This document shows positions 1 to 7,064 of a stretch of DNA of 13,295 nucleotides, piece after piece. This DNA is from Geobacter sp. UBA6169 (GTDB lineage Bacteria > Desulfobacterota > Desulfuromonadia > Geobacterales > Pseudopelobacteraceae), in NCBI GenBank assembly GCA_002422265.1, contig DIUB01000130.1, positions 40,033 to 53,327 of the forward strand. Reading direction: 5' to 3'. The notes below the pieces were generated by a model. The model had not been told where the DNA came from. It searched no databases and worked only from the letters and a program-made list of their open reading frames with translations. Each line of letters opens with the position of its first letter. Position 1 is the stretch's first letter. Made by a program: the position numbers and the translations under genes.

Positions 1-641
1 TGGCAGATCGACAGACCGGTGGCAAGGGGCGACTTGGGCGGCGGTGGGAGTCGCCGGCCGGCGTCAATCTGTACTGCTCGATCGTGCTGAAACCCGACCT
101 GGCTCCCAGTGAGGCACCCCAGCTGACCTTTCTCTCGGCTGTAGCGACTGCCCGGGCCATAACCGCAGTTACCGGGCTGCAACCGGCGATCAAGTGGCCC
201 AATGACCTGCTGCTGAATGATCGCAAGGTTGCCGGTCTGTTGAATGAAATGAGTGCAGAGACCGATCGGGTCAGTTTTGTCATTCTAGGAATCGGGGTGA
301 ACCTGAATATGCAGGCTGACCAGTTTCCTGGTGATCTGCGCTTACCGGCAACGTCACTGCTGCTGGAGTCCGGGAGGCCGGTTTCCCGCCTGCGCTTTGC
401 ATCGATCCTGTTACAGGAGCTGGATCGTGAATATGTCCGGTTCGTGCGGGAAGGGTTTGACCCGGTGCGGGACGAGTGGAGCCGTCTCTGCAATGCAGCT
501 GGACGAACGGTTCGCGTTGATATGGGTAACGGTGTACTGCAGGGGAGATTCGGCGGGCTTGACCGTGACGGCGCCTTGCTGGTGCGTTTGCCGGACGGTG
601 CCCTTGAGCGGGTTTTGAGTGGAGATGTCATTCTGGTCTAA
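1..641 (+). CDS. birA: Biotin--[acetyl-CoA-carboxylase] ligase, 3' part (5' end outside window)
   Basis: The enzyme activates biotin with ATP and attaches it to the carrier lysine of biotin-dependent carboxylases in the cytoplasm. The frame is open from base 3 with no stop, so the true start lies upstream. A GTG at 84 is an internal Val, because conserved sequence precedes it. Visible signs of the catalytic domain are a GGKGRLGRRWESP stretch at the window edge, matching the biotin/ATP-binding GRGRxGRxW motif, then NLYCSIVL, then KWPNDLLLNDRKVAGLL, the hallmark second motif. The last ~50 residues (AGRTVRV...GRFGGLDRDGALLVRL) match the small SH3-like C-terminal domain. Whether an N-terminal DNA-binding (repressor) domain exists cannot be seen. 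The gene ends 11 bases before coaX, with which it is probably co-transcribed. Confidence 0.95.
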   Translation, partial: ADRQTGGKGRLGRRWESPAGVNLYCSIVLKPDLAPSEAPQLTFLSAVATARAITAVTGLQPAIKWPNDLLLNDRKVAGLLNEMSAETDRVSFVILGIGVNLNMQADQFPGDLRLPATSLLLESGRPVSRLRFASILLQELDREYVRFVREGFDPVRDEWSRLCNAAGRTVRVDMGNGVLQGRFGGLDRDGALLVRLPDGALERVLSGDVILV

Positions 642-652
642 GAGGTGGCAGT

Positions 653-1417
653 GTGCTTCTGGTAATTGATGTCGGGAACAGCAATATCGTGATGGGTATC
701 TACGAGGGAACCACCCTGGTGCGTCATTGGCGTATTGCTACAGACAAGTCCCGTACCGCCGATGAATACGGCGTATTGTTGCAGAGCCTGTTCTCCCTTG
801 CTTCACTTTCGGTCAGCATGATCACAACCTGCATCATATCGTCGGTGGTGCCTCCGCTTACCGGTGTACTTGAGACACTGTGCAAGAACGTTTTCGGGCG
901 GGTGCCCCTAGTGGTTGGACCCGGTATCAAGACCGGTATGCCGATTCAGTATGACAACCCCCGAGAGGTGGGTGCCGATCGGATTGTGAATGCGGTAGCC
1001 GGATTTGAGAAACATCGTTGCGCCTTGATAATTGTAGATTTCGGCACGGCCACCACCTTTGATTACGTGAATGCCGCAGGAGAGTATTGCGGCGGTTCCA
1101 TTGCCCCTGGTTTGGCTATATCGCTTGAGGCCCTGTTCCAGAGAGCCAGTAAACTCCCCCGGGTTGATATCTGTCGTCCCCCTCAGGCCATTGCCAAAAA
1201 TACCGTCAACTCAATGCAGGCAGGCATTTTTTTCGGTTATGTGGGGCTGGTTGATGGCATAGTTGAACGGATCAGACAGGAGAGTCGTGATCAGCCCCGG
1301 GTGATTGCCACCGGTGGGCTGGCAGCATTGATAGCCCCTGAATCAAAGACCATCCATGAGGTTGATGAATTCCTGACCCTGGAGGGACTTCGGATACTAT
1401 ACGAACGGAACCGGTAA
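653..1417 (+). CDS. coaX: Type III pantothenate kinase
   Basis: Catalyses the first step of CoA synthesis, ATP-dependent phosphorylation of pantothenate, in the cytoplasm. Type III enzymes belong to the ASKHA fold and generally need a monovalent cation. The 254 residues match the family's usual ~255. Visible motifs are the N-terminal phosphate-binding DVGNSN (residues 6-11), VGADRIVNAVAG (106-117) with the family Asp/Arg, DFGTATTFD (129-137) and GGSIAPGL (147-154). The GTG start is preceded by an AGAGGTGG ribosome-binding site. It lies 11 bases after birA and 53 bases before fusA2. A birA-coaX neighbourhood is common in bacteria; both serve acyl or carboxyl cofactor chemistry. Confidence 0.97.
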   Translation: MLLVIDVGNSNIVMGIYEGTTLVRHWRIATDKSRTADEYGVLLQSLFSLASLSVSMITTCIISSVVPPLTGVLETLCKNVFGRVPLVVGPGIKTGMPIQYDNPREVGADRIVNAVAGFEKHRCALIIVDFGTATTFDYVNAAGEYCGGSIAPGLAISLEALFQRASKLPRVDICRPPQAIAKNTVNSMQAGIFFGYVGLVDGIVERIRQESRDQPRVIATGGLAALIAPESKTIHEVDEFLTLEGLRILYERNR

Positions 1418-1470
1418 GTGCCGGCAGTTATCGCAGGACATCTCACCTACAGAGGATAAGGAGGCAGCGC

Positions 1471-3558
1471 ATGGGGACGTATCCAACCGAGAAGATTCGT
1501 AACCTGGGGATTGTGGCACATGGTGGTGCCGGCAAGACATCACTTGCCGAGGCGATCCTGTTTAACACCGGCATGATTGATCGTCTGGGGCGGGTTGATG
1601 ACGGGACAGCTACCATGGATTTCGAGCCTGAGGAGACCAAGCGCAAGATTTCGATCTCTTCGGCCTTTGACCACTGTGAGTGGAACGGACACTCCATTCA
1701 TTTTGTGGATACCCCCGGCTACGGCGATTTCATCGGCGATACCCGTGCCTGTATGCGTGCCCTTGACTGCGCAGTGGTTATCCTTTCAGCCATTTCCGGC
1801 GTCAAGGTCCAGACCGAGGAAGTCTGGGAGTGGGCCAATGAGTTCGAGATCCCCCGGATCGCCTTTGTCAACAAGATGGATAAGGAACGGGCCAACTTTC
1901 TACGTGCCATTGACGACATGGAGAGGAGCCTGAAAGCTCGTGGTGTCGCAATCCAGATGCCGATTGGCGCCGAGGATTCTTTTGAAGGGGTGGTTGACCT
2001 GATCAGGATGAAGGCCTGCAAGTATGCCAAGGACGGTTCCGGCACGTGTGAGGAAATTGCGATTCCGGCTGACTGTCTGGATGAGGCCCAGCGGTTGCGG
2101 GAACATATGGTTGAGATTGTGGCTGAGGCCTACGATGCTTTGACGGAAAAGTACCTGGAGAGCGGAGAATTAAGCGAAGAGGAGATTATTGATGGTCTGC
2201 GGGTCGGGACCATGCGTAACACCTTTACCCCGGTATTGTGCGGTTCAGCTACCCTCAATGTCGGGGTTAAACAGCTGCTGCAGGCGGTCTGCGACTACTT
2301 GCCCTCCCCATTGGATCGTACCAAGGCGGTTGGCTCAAATCCCAAGAACAATGAACTGGCTGAGCGTGGTCCCGATGAGAAGGAACCGTTTTCGGCGCTG
2401 GTGTTTAAGACCACCTCTGATCCCTACACCGGAAAGATCACGATCTTCAGAATTTATTCAGGCTCCCTGAACTCTGACTCCACAATTTACAACGCCAGCA
2501 AAGGGGTTGATGAGCGGATCGGGCAGATTTATGAGTTGGAGGGTAAGAAACAGAAGCCGGTCAAGCAGGCGTTTGCCGGTGACATTGTGGCTGTGGCCAA
2601 GCTGAAGGAAACGGTCACTGGCGATACGCTCTGTGATCCCAGTCATCCGATCGTATTTGAGCCGGCCAAACAGCTGTTGCCGGTGATCTCCTATGCCATA
2701 GAGCCCAAGACCAAGGCCGATGAGGACAAGATCCACAACGCCCTGCACCGGATGATCGAGGAGGAGCCGACCCTGGAATCCCACCGTGACCCCCAGACCA
2801 AGGAGTTCATCATATCCGGCCTGGGACAGGTGCATCTTGATGTGATTGTCGAAAAAATGAAGCGTAAGTTCAACGTGGAGGTATTGCTCAAGACCCCCAA
2901 AGTGCCCTATTTTGAGACTATCCGTGGCACGGCCAAGGTGCAGGGCAAGTACAAGAAGCAGTCCGGCGGCAAGGGACAGTACGGAGACTGCTGGATTGAG
3001 CTGTCTCCCACCGGCCGTGGCGAGGGGTATGTCTTTGAGGATAAGATTGTGGGCGGAGTGATTCCTCGTCAGTATATTCCTGCGGTTGATAAAGGGATCC
3101 AGGAGGCGGCTGCCGACGGATTCCTGGCAGGCTATCCGGTGGTTGATTTCAGGGTGGCGTTGTATGACGGGTCGTTCCACACGGTCGACTCATCAGAAAT
3201 GGCCTTCAAGGTAGCAGGATCACTGGCCTTCAAAAAGGCAATGGAGATCTGCAAGCCGGTACTGCTGGAGCCGATCGTTACGTTGAACGTGACGGTTCCG
3301 GATGAGAACATGGGGGACGTGATCGGCGACCTGAACTCTCGGCGCGGCAAGGTGGTGGGTGTGGAGCCCAAGGCAAATTCTCAAACCATCAAGGCAGTGG
3401 TGCCGATGTCTGAGGTGCTGGCCTACTCCAATGACCTGAAGTCGATGACCAGCGACCGGGGGTTGTTCAGTACCGAATTTTCCCACTATGAAGAAGTACC
3501 GACCCACCTGGCACAGAAGGTGATAGCCGAGTCCCAGGCCACCAAGAAGATTAATTAA
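1471..3558 (+). CDS. fusA2: Elongation factor G paralogue (EF-G-2 type)
   Basis: A 695-residue five-domain translational GTPase, probably ribosome-associated. It resembles the EF-G-2 branch (recalled similarity to the Thermus EF-G homologue) rather than housekeeping EF-G. The G domain has the P-loop AHGGAGKTS (16-24), DTPGYGDF (80-87) and NKMD (134-137). Domain II begins around 310 (FSALVFKTTSDPYTGKI), domain III around 415, domain IV has GKYKKQSGGKGQYGD and VDSSEMAFKVAGSLAFKKA, and domain V has EPIVTLNVTVPDENMGDVIGDL. Two positions differ from canonical EF-G: the His of DTPGH is Tyr84, and the switch-I Thr of RGITI appears as Ser61 in RKISI. These seem characteristic of this branch. The start has a clear AAGGAGG site six bases upstream. 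Its role is uncertain; paralogues in other bacteria act in recycling, stress or a fusidic-acid-insensitive variant. Confidence 0.93.
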   Translation: MGTYPTEKIRNLGIVAHGGAGKTSLAEAILFNTGMIDRLGRVDDGTATMDFEPEETKRKISISSAFDHCEWNGHSIHFVDTPGYGDFIGDTRACMRALDCAVVILSAISGVKVQTEEVWEWANEFEIPRIAFVNKMDKERANFLRAIDDMERSLKARGVAIQMPIGAEDSFEGVVDLIRMKACKYAKDGSGTCEEIAIPADCLDEAQRLREHMVEIVAEAYDALTEKYLESGELSEEEIIDGLRVGTMRNTFTPVLCGSATLNVGVKQLLQAVCDYLPSPLDRTKAVGSNPKNNELAERGPDEKEPFSALVFKTTSDPYTGKITIFRIYSGSLNSDSTIYNASKGVDERIGQIYELEGKKQKPVKQAFAGDIVAVAKLKETVTGDTLCDPSHPIVFEPAKQLLPVISYAIEPKTKADEDKIHNALHRMIEEEPTLESHRDPQTKEFIISGLGQVHLDVIVEKMKRKFNVEVLLKTPKVPYFETIRGTAKVQGKYKKQSGGKGQYGDCWIELSPTGRGEGYVFEDKIVGGVIPRQYIPAVDKGIQEAAADGFLAGYPVVDFRVALYDGSFHTVDSSEMAFKVAGSLAFKKAMEICKPVLLEPIVTLNVTVPDENMGDVIGDLNSRRGKVVGVEPKANSQTIKAVVPMSEVLAYSNDLKSMTSDRGLFSTEFSHYEEVPTHLAQKVIAESQATKKIN

Positions 3559-3573
3559 AAATGAGACATAAGC

Positions 3574-3602
3574 GGGGTAGACCATCAGGCTACCCCATTT
3601 AT
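3574..3602 (+). terminator. Probable intrinsic terminator after fusA2
   Basis: A perfect 7-bp inverted repeat (GGGGTAG at 3574-3580, CTACCCC at 3590-3596) with a 9-base loop, followed by ATTTAT. It starts 16 bases after the fusA2 stop and ends before the ribosome-binding site of the next gene, so it likely separates the birA-coaX-fusA2 unit from the SPOR unit. The T-tract is weak, so read-through is possible. Confidence 0.55.
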
Positions 3603-3622
3603 GCCGTAACGGAGGTGTTCCC

Positions 3623-4642
3623 ATGGAGTTCAAGTTCGGCAAAGAGCCAACCCATGAAGATTCGCAGCCCCAGCCTGCAGACAAGGGGCGCCAGACCAGT
3701 CTGCTGGTGCTGTTGCTGGTGTTGGTGGGTGGGTTTGGTTATCTCTACTTCTTCACCGGTATGATTCGTCCGCAGGAGCAGCCGCCAGCACCCCCGCCGC
3801 CTCCACAGGTGGTCAAACAGCCGCTGCCGGCCCGTGATGCTGCACCACCAGCTGCAGCCCAGAAAACTCCTGCTGCACCTGCAGGGGGTCCATCAGCTTC
3901 AGCGGTTCCGCCTGGAAAGCCTCAGCAGCCGGCAGTCGTTGGCACTGCTGCAACTCCGGTGGCCAAGTCACAGCAGGATACGAAGCCTGCTGCTGCCAAA
4001 CCGGTACCAGCTCCGCAGAAGGCTGTGGAAACAGCCAAGCCGGCTGCACAACCGCCCAAGACTGAACAATCCAAACCGCTTGTTGCCAAGAGCGAAACAA
4101 AACCGGCTGTAGCAAAGCCTGAACCGAAGCCTGCTGCGATTCAGCCGGCAAGGCCCGACGTTGCAGAGAAAAAGCCTGTTGCCAAGTCAGCCGGGCCTTG
4201 GACTGTGGTGGTTGGCTATTATGTGGTGGAAGAGACATTGGCTGCCGATATGGCAAAGGTAAAAAAGGCCGGCTTGAATCCGGTGATGACGTCGGGTCCC
4301 AAACGTCCTGTGACCATGCATCGCCTCTATGTCGGTGAGTTCGGTTCGCGGGCTGAAGGACAGCAGGTGTTGGGCAAAATCAAGCAGCTGGGCGGCAGTG
4401 GTTTTTTGGTGCAGCGCGGGGAGTTTTATGACCTGTTTGCCGGTTCATATGCCGTTCTGGGCGGTGCCGAGGCAGAACAACAACGCCTGGCTGCTGCCGG
4501 TTTCAAGGCGAGCATCAGGAAGCTGCAGTTGCCTCTGGTTTCCCGTAAGCTGACAGCAGGCACTTTTACAGAGCGCAAGGTTGCAGAAGCGGCAGTCAAA
4601 AAACTAAAAGAAGCCTCAGTCGGCACCCCGGTACTGGAGTAG
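3623..4642 (+). CDS. Membrane-anchored protein with Pro/Ala/Lys-rich linker and two SPOR-like repeats
   Basis: A 339-residue bitopic envelope protein. A short charged N-terminus (1-24, cytoplasmic by inference) precedes one hydrophobic segment (about 25-46, SLLVLLLVLVGGFGYLYFF). A long low-complexity linker rich in Pro, Ala, Lys and Gln (about 50-190) follows, then a compact C-terminus. The C-terminus starts PWTVVVGYYVVEET (192-205) and reaches RLYVGEFGSRAEGQQVLGKI (234-253), the usual SPOR pattern. A second similar unit runs from FYDLFAGSYAVLGGAEAEQQRLAAAGF (268-294) to LTAGTFTERKVAEAAVKKLK (310-329). SPOR domains bind glycan strands lacking stem peptides and often localise to division septa. 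The ATG is preceded by GGAGGT. The next gene begins 11 bases after the stop. Assignment to a specific SPOR protein (FtsN, DamX, DedD) is not supported. Confidence 0.85.
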   Translation: MEFKFGKEPTHEDSQPQPADKGRQTSLLVLLLVLVGGFGYLYFFTGMIRPQEQPPAPPPPPQVVKQPLPARDAAPPAAAQKTPAAPAGGPSASAVPPGKPQQPAVVGTAATPVAKSQQDTKPAAAKPVPAPQKAVETAKPAAQPPKTEQSKPLVAKSETKPAVAKPEPKPAAIQPARPDVAEKKPVAKSAGPWTVVVGYYVVEETLAADMAKVKKAGLNPVMTSGPKRPVTMHRLYVGEFGSRAEGQQVLGKIKQLGGSGFLVQRGEFYDLFAGSYAVLGGAEAEQQRLAAAGFKASIRKLQLPLVSRKLTAGTFTERKVAEAAVKKLKEASVGTPVLE

Positions 4643-4653
4643 CAGATCGCTTT

Positions 4654-5559
4654 ATGCCTGAACCTGTTCAGATTACCATACCTGCAGCGGTGGCTGCGTT
4701 TGTTCGCAAGGATGCTCCGCTGCAGCAGCGTCTGTGCGCTGCGCAGGGAAAGGTGGAACTTCATTCCTATGAGTTGCTGCTGCTTCTTTTTTGCCTCAGC
4801 AAGGATGTTGATCAGGACGTTCGTAATGCAGCAGTGATAACCTTGAAGGAGCTGCCGGATCACCGGTTTGAATGTCTTGTTGACTGGGCTGATCCGCATC
4901 CTGCTATACTGCATGCCATAGCCTTGGCTTGCGCATATCGTCCTTGTGTGAGAGAGCTGCTGCTTGCCCATCCGTCCACTTCGGCAGAGACAGCCATGCT
5001 CCTCTACAAGGCCAGAGAAGATGAGCTGCAGCAGCAGGAGGAAGCAGCTGAAGTTTCCGGAACTGCGTGTGCGGATGAAGGTCTTTCAGACCAGCTGGCG
5101 CTACCTGATGATGAAGACGCTGTAGTGAACGAGGACAGCGAAGAGTTTCTCAGTAAGTATCAATTGGTGCAGGTGATGGGAATTGCTGAAAAGATCAAGA
5201 TGGCGCTGACCGGTGATAAGGAATGGCGTAAAATTTTGATCAAGGATGCCAACAAGCTGGTCAGCAGCGGGGTGCTGAAAAATCCGCGAATTACCGAACC
5301 TGAGGTGCTGACAATCTTGAAGTCCGGGGTTCAGAATGATGAGATTATGCGACTGATCTGCTCTAACAAGGAGTGGGTTAAGAACTATCAGATCCGTAAG
5401 GCCTTGATAGAAAATCCCAAAACGCCGATGGCCAGTGCCTTGCGTTTTTTGGGAACCATGAACGAGAAAGATGTGTCAGGCTACGCTAAAAGCCGTAACA
5501 TATCTTCGGTGCTTGCGACGCAGGCCAAGCGGATGCTGTTGAACAAAAAACGAGCCTGA
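4654..5559 (+). CDS. Conserved helical-repeat (HEAT/LRV-like) protein, function unknown
   Basis: A 301-residue soluble protein with no signal peptide or membrane segment. The N-terminal third (about 10-120) is alpha-helical and HEAT-like, with phrases such as SKDVDQDVRNAAVITLKELP. An acidic, Gln/Glu-rich linker (about 122-165) follows. The C-terminal part (about 170-298) is a conserved type I recall from deltaproteobacterial proteins. It has two related units: KEWRKILIKDANKL...NPRITEPEVL (189-218) and KEWVKNYQIRKAL...NPKTPMASAL (239-263). Such folds usually serve as protein-binding scaffolds. The ribosome-binding site is poor (GGAG at 4636-4639, overlapping the end of the SPOR gene and 14 bases from the ATG), suggesting translational coupling. 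It lies 11 bases after the SPOR gene and 23 bases before the MglA-like gene, consistent with one operon. Confidence 0.8.
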   Translation: MPEPVQITIPAAVAAFVRKDAPLQQRLCAAQGKVELHSYELLLLLFCLSKDVDQDVRNAAVITLKELPDHRFECLVDWADPHPAILHAIALACAYRPCVRELLLAHPSTSAETAMLLYKAREDELQQQEEAAEVSGTACADEGLSDQLALPDDEDAVVNEDSEEFLSKYQLVQVMGIAEKIKMALTGDKEWRKILIKDANKLVSSGVLKNPRITEPEVLTILKSGVQNDEIMRLICSNKEWVKNYQIRKALIENPKTPMASALRFLGTMNEKDVSGYAKSRNISSVLATQAKRMLLNKKRA

Positions 5560-5582
5560 CCGCAGAGTGGGGTGCCTACAGC

Positions 5583-6509
5583 ATGGCCGTTATCAATCAC
5601 GCCAAGCGTGAGATTAATGCAAAACTGGTTTATTACGGCCCTCCCGGCTCAGGTAAGGGAGCATTGCTCAAGTATATCCACCAGCGTATCAAACCCTCCC
5701 TCTGTGGCCCCCTCAAGACCATGGATGCCGGGGCAGACTCTCTGCTTTTTTTTGATTATGCGCCTTTTGAGCGTTCCTGTCTCAACGGTTATCGTATCCG
5801 TTTTCATCTCTATACCCTGACCGGTCCAGTTTCACATCCCGGTACCTGGAAAATGACTCTCAAGGGAGTGGATGGTGTCGCTTTGGTAACCGGCGACGAT
5901 CATGAGTCAGCCGGTGAGGCGCTGCAAATTTTAAAAACCATGCTGTCCGGCTATGGTAAGCGACTTGAGGAGGTACCTCGCTTCTGGTTGAGCGGAATTG
6001 ACGGCCACCAGCAGGCCGGCGGGCTGACCGACTGTTTTGATGCAGAACACCGAGGTTGCTACGAGGTGGCCACCGGCGCCGGCGTCTTGCCCTCATTGGC
6101 CCGACTTTCCCAAGATGTTCTGCAGCGCCTGCGAGATGAGTTTGAGACTGTTCCTGAGACTGCCTGCCTCCAGCCTGCTCACCCTGCTACGGTTGATGAT
6201 GTTCATTGCCCGGATCAACGGGTGGTGAAGCCTGGCGCTAACGGCGATATCTGCGTCAGTTTATCGGGGAGCAATACCATGCAGGTACCGCTGGTGATTG
6301 GCGAGGGATCTGGGACACGACGGTACAGCCTGACGCTCACGATCAGTCTGCAGGAACTGGAGGCTGCAGTCCCTAACGCCTTGGAAAGCCCGGCAGGAGA
6401 AACGGCACCTGTTGCTGGTAGTGACGGTAGTGGTCGCCCCACTGATTCAGCATGCGACGTTCTTCAACAAGAGCCCCAAACAGCAGATAAGGAATGGCGA
6501 GCAGGGTAA
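5583..6509 (+). CDS. MglA-like small-GTPase-family protein with degenerate active site and C-terminal extension
   Basis: Residues 1-~190 align by eye with MglA, the Ras-like polarity GTPase of Myxococcus. Shared phrases are KREINAKLVYYGP (8-20), LLKYIH, LLFFDY (54-59), IRFHLYTLTGP (72-82) and LKGVDGVALV (93-102). Key residues are altered: the P-loop is GPPGSGKG, with Gly26 where MglA has the Mg-binding Thr26; Ser53 replaces Arg53; Pro82 replaces catalytic Gln82; and the NKxD base-recognition motif reads SGID. Nucleotide hydrolysis is therefore doubtful, and binding may be weak or altered. Residues ~195-308 form an extra C-terminal region of unknown fold, and the last ~45 residues overlap the opposite-strand gene. 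MglB/roadblock partners are not in the window. The start has only a weak GTGGGGTG site, and co-translation with the preceding gene is likely. Confidence 0.85.
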   Translation: MAVINHAKREINAKLVYYGPPGSGKGALLKYIHQRIKPSLCGPLKTMDAGADSLLFFDYAPFERSCLNGYRIRFHLYTLTGPVSHPGTWKMTLKGVDGVALVTGDDHESAGEALQILKTMLSGYGKRLEEVPRFWLSGIDGHQQAGGLTDCFDAEHRGCYEVATGAGVLPSLARLSQDVLQRLRDEFETVPETACLQPAHPATVDDVHCPDQRVVKPGANGDICVSLSGSNTMQVPLVIGEGSGTRRYSLTLTISLQELEAAVPNALESPAGETAPVAGSDGSGRPTDSACDVLQQEPQTADKEWRAG

Positions 6510-6951
6510 GGGTCAGCCAACGGGTGGTGATTACCGGGTTGAGCAGCATGAACAGGATACCCAGCAAGTAGAGCGGGTGTCGTACCACCCTGTAGCAGCC
6601 TGTGGTGATGAACGGGAGGTTATTGGTAGTGTGAGAACGGTCAGTTCCGAGGAATGCCCCCAGCCCGGTCTGTTTGAGACAGAGGAATCCTGCCGCCAGA
6701 GCAACAGCCTGCAGGCCATGCATCAGCAGGCTCCAGAGCCCGGGAGCAACAAACAGTACCGTGGTTGACTGCCAGGCCAGCATGACCCAGCCGAACAGAA
6801 CCAGTGAAACCAGGTTGTAGGTCAGACGGTACCATGGCAGTAATGCAGGGATGCGCATAAGGATGCCGGTTTTGATGCGCGGTGCTGCCAGCAGGGAGTG
6901 GATGCAGCAAAAGAAGGCAAAGCGTATCATAAAGTCACTATAGTCGGGCAT
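6373..6951 (-). CDS. Integral membrane isoprenylcysteine methyltransferase/NnrU-like protein
   Basis: A 192-residue, highly hydrophobic protein with about four or five membrane segments (roughly 7-22, 43-61, 66-92 and 127-162, the last long enough for a helical hairpin). The signature of the ICMT/PEMT-like membrane methyltransferase family lies at the C-terminus: RHPLY (124-128), then EERRM (163-167) and HYRHYQQQVP (174-183). These residues form the SAM and substrate site in characterised relatives. The N-terminal HSLLAAPRIK is like NnrU-type relatives. The methyl acceptor is unknown; some relatives act on quinone, lipid or small molecules. The ATG is preceded by a GAAGG site eight bases upstream on its strand. 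The 3' end overlaps the convergent MglA-like gene by 137 bp, and the conserved C-terminal motifs lie inside that overlap. Confidence 0.85.
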   Translation of the reverse strand: MPDYSDFMIRFAFFCCIHSLLAAPRIKTGILMRIPALLPWYRLTYNLVSLVLFGWVMLAWQSTTVLFVAPGLWSLLMHGLQAVALAAGFLCLKQTGLGAFLGTDRSHTTNNLPFITTGCYRVVRHPLYLLGILFMLLNPVITTRWLTLTLLAIPYLLFGALVEERRMLNQWGDHYRHYQQQVPFLLPGFPRR

Positions 6952-6999
6952 GTATCAAACCTTCAGACGAGAGTATTTGTTTGCTGTCTTGTGCTTGTT

Positions 7000-7023
7000 G
7001 TCGGAACGTGGTAATTTTCCGAC
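7000..7023. promoter_or_regulatory. Inverted repeat in the divergent intergenic region, possible operator
   Basis: A perfect 7-bp inverted repeat (GTCGGAA at 7000-7006, TTCCGAC at 7017-7023) with a 10-base spacer sits between the divergent ICMT-like and cytidylate kinase-like genes. A TATACATTAT stretch (7026-7035) just downstream could be a -10 region, but no good -35 sits at the right distance. The repeat could be a regulator site or a hairpin in the leader. Confidence 0.35.
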
Positions 7024-7064
7024 CGTATACATTATTTAAAGAAGTAGTCGGAGGAATGTTTTAA

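Noticed and set aside
2458..3180. Long open frame (240 codons) on the minus strand inside fusA2
   Set aside because: It lies wholly antisense to conserved EF-G domains II-IV, has no recognisable domain and is a codon-usage shadow. The same applies to the minus-strand frames at 3220-3684 and 3813-4256.
3770..4190. Repetitive GCC/AAG/CCG-rich DNA as a tandem repeat element
   Set aside because: It encodes a Pro/Ala/Lys-rich linker. The repetition is of amino-acid composition, without a fixed repeat unit.
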